A stretch of DNA of 9,017 bases from Ignavibacteriales bacterium (GCA_027347125.1 DAIERC010000243.1:1-9017), one strand, 5' to 3'. Positions 1-6,813 are shown, counted from the stretch's first letter. Notes: a model not told the origin generated them from the sequence alone. A program made the numbers and translations.

Positions 1-1
1 A

Positions 2-937
2 ATCTCAATAATACCCGCTATGCTTTTTCAAACATACAAACAGTTTATCTAAGGGTTATCAATAGTAAGGCCCGCAATGGTGGTTACTATTGTTGCCAAT
101 ATTATAAACGGATTTGGAAACTGGATACTTATTTACGGGAAGTTCGGGCTGCCTGCAATGGGCCTTGATGGAGCCGGCTGGGCTACATTTTTATCACGCT
201 TGTTTATGGGGCTGGTCTTAATGTATTATGTATCGCACAGCCGAAGATTTAAACGTTATGGATTATCGCTCCATTTTAAGGATATAAGACAGGATATTAT
301 AAAAAAAATATTAAGCTTAGGCTTACCAAGCGCGTTCCAATATATTTTTGAAGTGGGAGCTTTTTCCTTTGCCGTTATTATGGTTGGATGGCTTGGAACA
401 AAACAATTGGCCGCTCACCAGATAGCGATGAACCTTGCATCAATTTCATTTATGGCAACACTCGGTATTTCTTCTGCCGGGGGTATAAGAGTTGGAAATG
501 CCGTTGGAAGGCAGGATGTTAGTGAAGTCCGGAAATCAGGTTATACAGCTATATTTTTAGGAGCTTCTTTTATGGCATCATGCGGAGTTGTGTTTGTATT
601 TTTAAGAAAATTTTTGCCTTCACTTTATATCAGCGATCCTGAAGTAATTGCGATTGCATCAAACCTTCTCTTAATTGCCGCGGTCTTTCAAATATCCGAC
701 GGCACCCAGGCTGTGGGAATCGGTATCCTGAGAGGCTTAACCGATGTAAAAGGCCCCACGGTAATTACATTTATTGCTTATTGGGTTTTAGCTTTACCCA
801 TCGGATATTTTTTAGGGTTTACATTAAACATGCAAGTAGTAGGTGTATGGATAGGTTTATTAATCGGGTTATCCGCTTCCGCAACGATGCTTACACTAAG
901 GTTCAACAAGAAGAGCAGAAGATTAATTGAAGTATAA
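2..937 (+). pseudogene. MATE family efflux transporter, 3' part, interrupted by an in-frame TAA
   Basis: Inner-membrane multidrug/toxin exporter of the MATE family (cation-coupled antiport), of which only the C-terminal two thirds is in the window. The longest uninterrupted frame runs from an ATG at 77 to TAA at 935-937 (286 aa). The same frame upstream (from base 2) reads IIPAMLFQTYKQFI, then TAA at 50-52, then GLSIVRPAM joining that ATG. This matches the usual MATE run before and into TM5 (FLL.Q..RQF.EG...T.PAM), so the TAA sits where Glu or Gln is expected. The rest shows hydrophobic segments fitting TM5-TM12, including NIINGFGNWILIYG, the GLPSAFQYIFEVGAFSFA start of the second half, and GILRGLTDVKGPTVITF. 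Members are usually about 450 aa. The gene may be inactive, may carry a sequencing error, or may restart internally at 77; no convincing ribosome site precedes that ATG. It converges on the S9 peptidase gene. Confidence 0.85.
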
Positions 938-940
938 AAT

Positions 941-967
941 TGTAGCACAGAAAAAATCTGTGCTACA
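941..967. terminator. Hairpin terminator between convergent genes
   Basis: Perfect 11-bp inverted repeat: TGTAGCACAGA (941-951), a 5-A loop (952-956), and TCTGTGCTACA (957-967). It lies between the MATE stop (937) and the stop of the minus-strand peptidase (987). On the minus strand the stem is followed by ATTTTATAC, a modest U-tract; on the plus strand only TAATGG follows. It probably ends peptidase transcripts and may serve both directions. Confidence 0.8.
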
Positions 968-986
968 TAATGGCTTCTTAATATTT

Positions 987-3122
987 TTATAAATTCTGTT
1001 TGAAGTAATTGGTAATCTTATCATACAAATGAAAAGTATCGATGCCTCTTACTCCGTGTTCCTGGCCCGGGTAAACGAAATAATCTACCGGTATTCCCAG
1101 ATCGGCGGCTTTCTTAATGAACATCAAATCGTTCTGCCAAACAACAACAGGATCAAAAGTACCGTGAATCATTAACAATTTGCCTTTTAAGTTTTGTACG
1201 TAATTAAGAAGACTTGATTCTTTGTAACCATCGGGATTTGCCTGCGGAGTATCCATATATCTTTCGGTATACATTACTTCATAATAGCTCCAGTCAATTA
1301 CAGAGCCGCCTGCTACGGCAACCTGGAATAAACCGGGTCTCCTCGTCATCAGCGAAGTAGTCATAAATCCGCCGAAGCTCCAGCCGAATACACCCATTCT
1401 TGTTGAATCTACAAAGGAAAGGCTCTTAAGATAATCGGCACCGATTGTTTGATCTTCAATTTCTTTAGTACCTAGCTGCCTGAATGTTTCCTGTTCAAAG
1501 GCCAAGCCTCTGTTAGCGGAGCCCCTATTATCAAGGGTAAACACAACATATCCGTGCTCTGCCATATAATTTAGCCATAAGCCCGCGCCGGCAAGCCAGC
1601 TATTTGTAATAAGTTGTACCCCGGGACCGCCGTAAACATAAACCAGCACAGGGTATTTTTTAGTTGAATCAAAATTAGCGGGTAAAATCATTCTGCAGTA
1701 AAGATCATATCCGTCGCTGCTTTTTAGTTTAAATATTTTTGTCTTGCCAATTGCGTAATCTTTTAAAGGATCGGGAGCGGTAAAAATATTTTTAACAATT
1801 TTACCTTCGCCGTTTATCAATTCAGCTTTATACGGAACCGTTAAACTGTTAAATGCATCGAGAAAATATTTCCCTTGCTCATCCTTTGTTACCGAATGCT
1901 CACCGGGTCCGGAAGTAAGTTTTGTCATTTTGCCTGATGCTAAATTGATCTTGTAGTATTGTGCTTCTAAAGGACTATCTTGTGTTGAAGTGAAGAAAAC
2001 ATTATTACCTTCTTTATCGAATCCTTCAAAATCTATTACAGCCCAGTCGCCTTCGGTAAGTTTTTTTAACAATTTCCCGTTAGTGTTATAAAGATAAAGA
2101 TGATTCCATCCGTCCCTTTCGGAAATCCAAACAAACTCGCCGGGATGATTTGTTACAAAGAAAGGGCCGTTCATCGGGTGCACATATTTATCACTGTTTT
2201 CTTCAAACAAAGTATCAACCGGGTTCCCGCTGGCGGCGTCATATTTTATTTCCGCAAGATGATTTTGATCTCTGTTAAGTATGCCAATATAAATATACTT
2301 TTCATTCGGATCCCACGAAACACCGGTTAGATAATGGTCTTTGGGTTCACCGGTTTTAAGAAAAACCGTTTCGTTGGTTTTAAGATTATAAACACCTAGC
2401 GTAACTTGCTCGCTCGTCATGCCTGCCATCGGGTATTTTATATTTTCAACTTTAGCCGGGCGGTAATTAATATCCACCAACGGATAATCTGTTACCATCG
2501 TCTGGTCTTTCCTGTAGAAGGCAAGGTAATTGGCATTAGGCGACCAGAATGTGCCTTTCTCAATGCCAAACTCGTTGCGGTGAACATACTGACCGTTAAC
2601 AATGTTTTCATTATCATCGTTTGTTACGGCAATCTGGTTACCGCTAAAGGAAACATAAAGATTATTTTTTATTGTGTACGCAACGTAGTTGTTTTTTGTT
2701 ACATCCATATTGGCCGCATCATCTTTTACGGTATTTAGTTCAGTCAATTCATTATTTCCGGCATTAAATCCGAGCAGAATATTTCCTTGCCAAAACCTGA
2801 AATTGTTGTTGTCAGTCCACTCAATTTCCGGAAATGATGTTAACTGCTTGCCGGTTAAAACGGAATATTTTTTATTAAGCGCTGAAAGCGTTACAAGCGT
2901 TTTGGCTTCAGAGGAGTTTATCCCTTCTTCGACCAAACTGGAATCGTTTTTTAGGTAAGTATAATTCCCGGTTGCGGGGCGCCATTGAAGCTGATGCAAC
3001 CTTTGCGGAATAACGGAACGGGCGTTGAGGGTAACATCTCTTATTGTAAGTTCTTTCTGCTGGGCATGTAGTATTGTCCCCGCGGCAAAAATAAGTAGAA
3101 GTAAAAATTTCAAGTTTCGCAT
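987..3122 (-). CDS. Exported S9 family peptidase, dipeptidyl-peptidase IV type
   Basis: Serine exopeptidase of family S9B, expected to release dipeptides from peptide N-termini outside the cytoplasmic membrane. The N-terminus (MRNLKFLLLLIFAAGTILHA then QQKE) is a signal peptide with likely cleavage after Ala20. Residues about 25-460 form the DPP-IV beta-propeller; about 480-711 is the alpha/beta hydrolase. The triad is visible: Ser582 in GWSFGGF, Asp657 in HGTFDPVVVW, His689 in QEHGVRG; Tyr497 in YGGPG is the likely oxyanion residue. The propeller motif that binds the substrate amino group reads HRNEFG (Asn183-Glu184) instead of the classical Glu-Glu. At 711 aa the length is normal for the family. 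The start is supported by AAAGG 7 nt upstream. It is the third minus-strand gene after alaC and the eIF-2B-like gene (89-bp gap) and ends at the 941-967 hairpin. Peptide scavenging is the likely role; exact specificity is not shown. Confidence 0.93.
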   Translation of the reverse strand: MRNLKFLLLLIFAAGTILHAQQKELTIRDVTLNARSVIPQRLHQLQWRPATGNYTYLKNDSSLVEEGINSSEAKTLVTLSALNKKYSVLTGKQLTSFPEIEWTDNNNFRFWQGNILLGFNAGNNELTELNTVKDDAANMDVTKNNYVAYTIKNNLYVSFSGNQIAVTNDDNENIVNGQYVHRNEFGIEKGTFWSPNANYLAFYRKDQTMVTDYPLVDINYRPAKVENIKYPMAGMTSEQVTLGVYNLKTNETVFLKTGEPKDHYLTGVSWDPNEKYIYIGILNRDQNHLAEIKYDAASGNPVDTLFEENSDKYVHPMNGPFFVTNHPGEFVWISERDGWNHLYLYNTNGKLLKKLTEGDWAVIDFEGFDKEGNNVFFTSTQDSPLEAQYYKINLASGKMTKLTSGPGEHSVTKDEQGKYFLDAFNSLTVPYKAELINGEGKIVKNIFTAPDPLKDYAIGKTKIFKLKSSDGYDLYCRMILPANFDSTKKYPVLVYVYGGPGVQLITNSWLAGAGLWLNYMAEHGYVVFTLDNRGSANRGLAFEQETFRQLGTKEIEDQTIGADYLKSLSFVDSTRMGVFGWSFGGFMTTSLMTRRPGLFQVAVAGGSVIDWSYYEVMYTERYMDTPQANPDGYKESSLLNYVQNLKGKLLMIHGTFDPVVVWQNDLMFIKKAADLGIPVDYFVYPGQEHGVRGIDTFHLYDKITNYFKQNL

Positions 3123-3211
3123 TTCTTTACCTTTAAAAAATTATTGTTGAAAAGTTATATGCGGCAGACGAGAGTTCCAAAAATTTAGGGAATAAAAAGC
3201 GGCGTTTGTGA

Positions 3212-4003
3212 TTAATCCGAAATTATTTTTGTTATAAATTTGTTTTCAATTACTTCAAAATAGACGTTGCTTATTCGAAGGTTTTTATCTTTATAATTCC
3301 ATATCTCGTTTGGGTTCTTAAACGGGGGAGTAAAACTTATTCTCTTTATAAATTTATCCTTTGTTGTTACAACATAAAAAGGCTTGTTAAAGTGTTTGCA
3401 TAATACCGCAATGGTTTTGCTCCCGACTTTATTAACAACGTTTCCGTTTAACAGCACCGAATCCGCCCCAATTAAAACGCAATCTACGCCATTCATATAT
3501 AAGCCGGCCATAACGTCGGTAATCAGCTCTACTTTTATTTTGTTTTTCAATAATGCTTTTGCAAATATTCTCCCTTCAAACATCGGGCGCGATTCGCAAA
3601 CAATTACGTTAAGCGGTTTATTCATATTTTGCCATCGTTTTAGAAACTGAAGAAGTGTGTAACTGTTTGATATGGTAAGAACAGTACTCATATCCTTTAT
3701 TAACGGTTCAGCCTTTTTAAAAATAATATCGTATTGCCTGGTAATCTTTTCGTCAAACTCTATTAAAAATAAATTCAAAGGTTCGTTGTTCGCTTTTTTA
3801 TTTAGAGCGTCAATCTTTTTTATATACATATTTATCGCGGTAAAGTGTGAAAGATTATTTCCTACTTTTTTAATTATGGTTCTAATAAATCGTCGGTCGG
3901 AAATGTTGGCGCCGATTAAATTATTAAGTTTTAGTAATATTTCGGAAGAGCCGGAGGTAGTGTCGTTTAAAATATTTTGCAGTTGCTTGTCGGCAGATAA
4001 CAT
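3212..4003 (-). CDS. Small eIF-2B/MtnA-fold (IF-2B family) protein lacking the isomerase cysteine
   Basis: Belongs to the IF-2B superfamily, which includes eukaryotic eIF2B alpha/beta/delta, methylthioribose-1-phosphate isomerase (MtnA) and ribose-1,5-bisphosphate isomerase. Family motifs are ESRPMFEGR (137-145), ITDVMAGLYM (161-170), IGADSVLLNG (178-187) and NKVGS (191-195), followed by a short tail. Asp181 matches the catalytic Asp of the sugar-phosphate isomerases. The usual LTHC segment reads VLTISNS (108-114), placing Ser112 where the isomerases have their essential Cys. At 263 aa it is shorter than MtnA (about 350). MtnA activity is therefore unlikely; a regulatory or sugar-phosphate-binding role is possible, as in eIF2B alpha, which also lacks the Cys. 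The ATG is the first start after an in-frame TGA, and no good ribosome site is seen. It lies 68 bp after alaC and 89 bp before the peptidase gene. Function unknown. Confidence 0.85.
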   Translation of the reverse strand: MLSADKQLQNILNDTTSGSSEILLKLNNLIGANISDRRFIRTIIKKVGNNLSHFTAINMYIKKIDALNKKANNEPLNLFLIEFDEKITRQYDIIFKKAEPLIKDMSTVLTISNSYTLLQFLKRWQNMNKPLNVIVCESRPMFEGRIFAKALLKNKIKVELITDVMAGLYMNGVDCVLIGADSVLLNGNVVNKVGSKTIAVLCKHFNKPFYVVTTKDKFIKRISFTPPFKNPNEIWNYKDKNLRISNVYFEVIENKFITKIISD

Positions 4004-4029
4004 AATATAACCGGGAGTGGTGAAACATA

Positions 4030-4053
4030 AACCGGCGAATCATATCACCGGTT
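4030..4053 (-). terminator. Weak hairpin after alaC, possible terminator or attenuator
   Basis: AACCGG (4030-4035) pairs with CCGGTT (4048-4053), with a possible inner GA/TC pair beyond one mismatch. In the minus direction the stem begins about 18 nt after the alaC stop and is followed by TATGTTTC, a poor U-tract. It could reduce read-through from alaC into the eIF-2B-like gene. The short stem makes this tentative. Confidence 0.35.
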
Positions 4054-4071
4054 GTTAAACTTGGTTAAAAG

Positions 4072-5241
4072 CTAATCCATAATCTTTTTAATATTTCTAA
4101 GCGCCTGTTTAATGCGCTGCTCGTTTTCAACCATTGAGATTCTAAGATATCCTTCGCCGTACTGACCGAACGCGACGCCGGGAGAGGTAACAACTTCAGC
4201 TTTGTCGATTAAATATTTTGAAAATTGTATCGAGCCCATCGATTTGAATTTATCCGGAATAGGCGCCCACACAAACATACTTGCTTTAGGTTTCTTAACA
4301 TTCCAGCCAATGCTGTTTAACCCTTCCACAAGCACGTCTCTTCTTCTATGATACACTTCGGCAATTGCTTGAGTAACGGAAGGAGGCGAATCTAGCGCAG
4401 CGATAGCTGCAACCTGGATGGGAGTGAATATACCATAATCATAAAAACTTTTTAACTTGGCAAGAGCGCCGCAAATTTGTTTATTGCCTACGCAAAACCC
4501 TACACGCCATCCGGCCATGTTATAGCTTTTAGACATCGTAAAAAACTCTATTGCAACATCTTTGGCTCCCGGAACCTGCAGTATTGAAGGAACCTTTGTA
4601 CCGTCGAATACAATATCGCTGTAAGCCATATCGTGAACAACAACCATATCGGTTTTTTTAGCGTACGCAACAATCTCTTTTAAATAATCAAGGTCTACTA
4701 CCGCGGTAGTGGGGTTAGCCGGGAAATTAAGAATAAGCATTTTGGGGCGCGGCCACATATCACTGGTAATCAATGATAGATCGGGAATAAAATCATTCTC
4801 CGCCTGAAGCGGAATTGAAATAACGTTTGCGCCCGCCGAAGTTACTCCGTAAATATGAATCGGGTAAGTTGGATTAGGTACCAGCACAACGTCGCCTTCA
4901 TCTAAAAGCGCAAGACAAAGATGCGAAAGACCTTCTTTGCTTCCGATGGTTGCAACCGCTTCGGTTTCCGGGTCTATCTCTACACCGAAATCTCTTTTAT
5001 ACTTCCTGGCGATGGCTTTAAGAATTGCCGGTATTCCCTTTGATCTTGAATAGCGATGGGTCTTGGGATCGTCAATAGTTTGTTTAAGCTTATCCAGTAT
5101 AAAACCAGGCGTAGCGCCGTCCGGGTTTCCCATACCGAGATCGATGATATCAATCCCTTGCTGGCGCTTCTGCAATTTTATTGCGTTTAATTCATTAAAA
5201 AGATAAGGAGGAAGACGGTCAAGTCTTTTGGCAAAGTTCAT
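4072..5241 (-). CDS. alaC: Alanine aminotransferase AlaC-type (PLP class I/II)
   Basis: Cytoplasmic PLP enzyme that interconverts pyruvate + glutamate with alanine + 2-oxoglutarate. It closely follows remembered E. coli AlaC (YfdZ) along its length: RLDRLPPY, DLGMGNPDGATP, TIGSKEGLSHL, VPNPTYPIHIYG, VVHDMAYSDIV, EFFTMSKSYNMAGWRVGF, YDYGIFTPIQVAAIAAL and MPKAS-like KPKASMFVW. The Schiff-base lysine is Lys238 (SKSYNMAGW). Asn176 (FPANPT), Asp204 and Tyr207 contact PLP, Arg246 fits the phosphate site, and Arg367 (YLRIS) the substrate carboxylate. Length 389 aa is full. The stop is TAG. The start is supported by AGG (5248-5250 on the + strand) 6 nt upstream. It is first of the minus-strand trio and divergent from the LuxR gene. 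The related LL-diaminopimelate aminotransferase (DapL) is the main alternative, but the wording is much nearer AlaC. Confidence 0.92.
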   Translation of the reverse strand: MNFAKRLDRLPPYLFNELNAIKLQKRQQGIDIIDLGMGNPDGATPGFILDKLKQTIDDPKTHRYSRSKGIPAILKAIARKYKRDFGVEIDPETEAVATIGSKEGLSHLCLALLDEGDVVLVPNPTYPIHIYGVTSAGANVISIPLQAENDFIPDLSLITSDMWPRPKMLILNFPANPTTAVVDLDYLKEIVAYAKKTDMVVVHDMAYSDIVFDGTKVPSILQVPGAKDVAIEFFTMSKSYNMAGWRVGFCVGNKQICGALAKLKSFYDYGIFTPIQVAAIAALDSPPSVTQAIAEVYHRRRDVLVEGLNSIGWNVKKPKASMFVWAPIPDKFKSMGSIQFSKYLIDKAEVVTSPGVAFGQYGEGYLRISMVENEQRIKQALRNIKKIMD

Positions 5242-5510
5242 TTATTTCCTAAATTTTTATTGTTTACGACAAAGGCAATTTTCAAGTTTAATTATAGTTA
5301 TCATTTTTTTATTTATCAATGCCGCCGGCTTAATTATGAATGAAAAATTTATTCTTTATGATCCATGTACGCGGGCATTCGCATAACTATACAGTTAGAA
5401 GATTATTTTTAGCAGAAAGAATATGCGGCGTTTCGATAAAAAAAATTTCCCCTTGATTTTTACGCTATCTAATTATTAAGTTGAATGTAGAAACTAACAG
5501 GGAAGTAATA
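5242..5510. other. Divergent intergenic region between alaC and the LuxR gene
   Basis: This AT-rich 269-bp stretch must hold the leftward promoter for alaC and probably the rightward promoter for the regulator. I see no clear -35/-10 pair, no Bacteroidetes-type TTTG/TAnnTTTG pair, no strong inverted repeat, no open frame with coding character and no RNA gene. The only functional elements I can point to are the two ribosome sites at its ends. Confidence 0.5.
5499..5505 (+). promoter_or_regulatory. Ribosome binding site deciding the LuxR start
   Basis: AGGGAAG ends 5 nt before the ATG at 5511. This favours that ATG over the in-frame TTG at 5481, which has no purine-rich site in front of it. 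Confidence 0.7.
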
Positions 5511-6206
5511 ATGGGGAAAATAACCGCTCTTTTCTTTTCCGATGTACCCACTACAATAAGGGCAATGGAAAATTGTTTTAGGCATGATAACAAAATTTAT
5601 ATCTCAACTATTTGCATAAGCAAACTTGCCGACTTCCTTTGTAAAATTACTCCCGGTTTCGAAGTTGTTATTCTTGATGACGGGGCGCTTAATGCCGATG
5701 AACTCAATAAGGTTCAACATTATTTTTTAAAAAGAAATTTAACTAAAAAACATATACTGTTAACGTCTTTACAGGATATTAAATACCTGGACTTTTTTAT
5801 CTTCAACGGTATAGAAGGCATTGTAAGCCAAAGATCGGAACCTGGCATATTAAGGGAAGGAATTCTTAACGTAGCTGCCGGCAAAAAATTTATTGATCTG
5901 GCTCTTCAAGAATTATATGATAATGATAAATCTGAATTTCCGCCTTTAAACAACGCAAAACTTCTTACATCTAAAGAAATTGAATTATTAAAAAATATAG
6001 GAAACGGATATTGCAATAAAGAAATTGCGCAAAACCTTTGCGTCTCGGTAAAAACGGTTGAAAGCTACAAATGGAAAATAATACAAAAGCTTAAATTGAA
6101 GAATACTAATGATCTGTTAAGGTACTCTATAAAACAGTTTAATAGTTTTTTGTTTACGATTAATATATCTGCATTTATATTAAAATATTTTGATCTTATT
6201 CTTTAA
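5511..6206 (+). CDS. LuxR-family transcriptional regulator with degenerate receiver domain
   Basis: DNA-binding regulator of the NarL/FixJ style. Residues about 3-128 have the alternating pattern of a response-regulator receiver, with VVILDDG (53-59) at the phosphoacceptor strand and LLTS (83-86) at the Thr/Ser strand. The acidic pocket is reduced (FFSD), and the conserved Lys is replaced in GIVSQRSEP (Gln107 at the expected place). Phosphorylation is thus doubtful. Residues 151-210 are a standard GerE/LuxR helix-turn-helix: LTSKEIELLKNIGNGYCNKE then IAQNLCVSVKTVESY (recognition helix) and a closing helix. The last 21 residues (211-231) are an unusual hydrophobic tail rich in Phe, Ile and Leu. 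The ATG at 5511 (231 aa) is chosen for its AGGGAAG site; a TTG at 5481 would add 10 residues. No sensor kinase gene is nearby. It may control the genes that follow, which is inference from position only. Confidence 0.85.
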   Translation: MGKITALFFSDVPTTIRAMENCFRHDNKIYISTICISKLADFLCKITPGFEVVILDDGALNADELNKVQHYFLKRNLTKKHILLTSLQDIKYLDFFIFNGIEGIVSQRSEPGILREGILNVAAGKKFIDLALQELYDNDKSEFPPLNNAKLLTSKEIELLKNIGNGYCNKEIAQNLCVSVKTVESYKWKIIQKLKLKNTNDLLRYSIKQFNSFLFTINISAFILKYFDLIL

Positions 6207-6245
6207 ATGCAAAAAATACAAACCGGTTAAATACTTTATAAAAAA

Positions 6246-6289
6246 CAGGGAATTCCCTGATTGACAAAAAATATTTAATTGATTAGGTT
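6246..6289 (+). promoter_or_regulatory. Candidate promoter with adjoining palindromic operator
   Basis: CAGGGAATTCCCTG (6246-6259) is a perfect 14-bp palindrome. One base later TTGACA (6261-6266) matches a consensus sigma-70 -35 box; 17 bp on, TAGGTT (6284-6289) is a weak -10. Transcription would start near 6296, about 30 nt before the repeat gene. The palindrome flush with the -35 could be an operator, for example for the LuxR protein encoded just upstream. Promoter rules for this lineage are uncertain, so this is a candidate only. Confidence 0.4.
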
Positions 6290-6312
6290 AGCCGTCAACT
6301 AAGATGTATAAT

Positions 6313-6319
6313 AAAGGGG
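6313..6319 (+). promoter_or_regulatory. Ribosome binding site of the heptapeptide-repeat gene
   Basis: AAAGGGG lies 6 nt before the ATG at 6326. Such a strong site supports real translation of an otherwise unfamiliar small ORF. Confidence 0.65.
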
Positions 6320-6325
6320 TTATAA

Positions 6326-6703
6326 ATGTATCATCCCAAAAGACAAATTCCACCTGCATCATTAATCAAACATATATTTTCAATTATTTTTTTTCTTACA
6401 ACCGGGTTATTCTTTTATGATGATAATAAATCAACCCGTGTTTTCTTTAACTCATGCAATTTTGCTCCGGGTAAAAGCGCTTTAATTTTTTTTAATACGA
6501 ATATCGTTAATAAAAAGCGGGCATTATTTAAGAATAATAGCGCTTATGCTTTTAATAAAAACTCTTACGTTATTGATGAAAATGGTTTTGTAATTTATGA
6601 ACGCAGTCCCGTTATTAATACGAGTGCTTTTGTTATTGAGAATAGTACACTTATTGGTAATAGAAGTGTTTCCGTTATTAATAAAAGTATTTTTATTATT
6701 TAA
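6326..6703 (+). CDS. Small membrane-anchored or exported heptapeptide-repeat protein, probably truncated
   Basis: I do not recognise this 125-aa protein. The N-terminus is basic (MYHPKRQ...IKH) with a hydrophobic stretch at about 17-31 that could be a signal anchor; no clear signal-peptidase site is seen. The rest is a tandem 7-residue repeat. Ten contiguous units span residues 52-121, for example SYVIDEN, GFVIYER, SPVINTS, AFVIENS, TLIGNRS and VSVINKS. A partial IFII ends at the stop, and looser units (TRVFFNS, NFAPGKS) precede at 37-51. The pattern is x-aromatic/aliphatic-Val-Ile-x-x-Ser/Asn. Three adjacent beta-formers followed by polar Asn/Ser suggests short strands and turns of a beta-solenoid rather than a coiled coil (inference). 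An AAAGGGG site and a possible promoter lie in front. The 21-bp period continues past the TAA, so the C-terminus may be a nonsense truncation. It sits between the LuxR gene and the FnIII gene, all on the + strand. Confidence 0.65.
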   Translation: MYHPKRQIPPASLIKHIFSIIFFLTTGLFFYDDNKSTRVFFNSCNFAPGKSALIFFNTNIVNKKRALFKNNSAYAFNKNSYVIDENGFVIYERSPVINTSAFVIENSTLIGNRSVSVINKSIFII

Positions 6704-6751
6704 AATAGCTCTATTTCAACTTAAAATAGCGGAATTTTTGCAAAAAATATA
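6434..6751 (+). repeat. Degenerate 21-bp tandem repeat array, coding and beyond
   Basis: Ten contiguous 21-bp units lie at 6479-6688, each encoding seven residues; third and fourth codons are often GTT ATT and the last is often AGT/AGC or AAY. Two looser units (6434-6454, 6458-6478) precede, separated by one extra codon. The period continues at 6689-6709, 6710-6730 and 6731-6751, past the stop at 6701-6703. The units at 6689 and 6710 both end in TTAAAATAGC, exactly 21 bp apart, and each carries TAA as its fifth codon. Divergence between units is high, so the array is old or fast-evolving. Confidence 0.75.
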
Positions 6752-6806
6752 GAGTATGCAGCCTGCTCGATAATAAGACAACTTTCTTATTTATTCATAA
6801 AAATAA

Positions 6807-6813
6807 AAGGTGG
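6807..6813 (+). promoter_or_regulatory. Ribosome binding site deciding the FnIII gene start
   Basis: AAGGTGG ends 5 nt before the ATG at 6819. The in-frame GTG at 6810 falls inside this site and is therefore not the likely start. Confidence 0.75.

Noticed and set aside
2100..2958. Three + strand ORFs of 76-110 codons
   Set aside because: They lie antisense within the S9 peptidase gene, have no ribosome sites or family features, and mirror its codon pattern.
3384..4010. Two + strand ORFs of 88 and 112 codons
   Set aside because: They are antisense shadows of the eIF-2B-like gene, which has clear family motifs on the other strand.
5481..5510. TTG start for the LuxR regulator, adding 10 residues
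   Set aside because: No ribosome site precedes it, whereas AGGGAAG sits 5 nt before the ATG at 5511.
6221..6228. AACCGGTT palindrome after the LuxR gene
   Set aside because: Only 8 bp, with no loop and no U-tract; expected by chance at this scale.
6307..6312. TATAAT as the -10 box of the repeat gene
   Set aside because: It has no -35 at the right distance, and transcription would start at or after the ribosome site at 6313-6319.
50..6703. TAA reassigned to an amino acid, since TAA interrupts both the MATE frame and the repeat array
   Set aside because: The S9 peptidase, eIF-2B-like, LuxR and MATE genes all end in TAA, the first two at natural family lengths, so TAA acts as a stop here.
6703..6716. 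AAATAG-CT-CTATTT inverted repeat just after the repeat-gene stop as a terminator
   Set aside because: The loop would be only 2 nt and the stem is all weak pairs; the sequence is better explained by the 21-bp repeat.
6434..6751. 21-bp repeats as a CRISPR array or replication iterons
   Set aside because: There are no unique spacers, the units abut directly and are too divergent, and they keep a protein reading frame with conserved residues.
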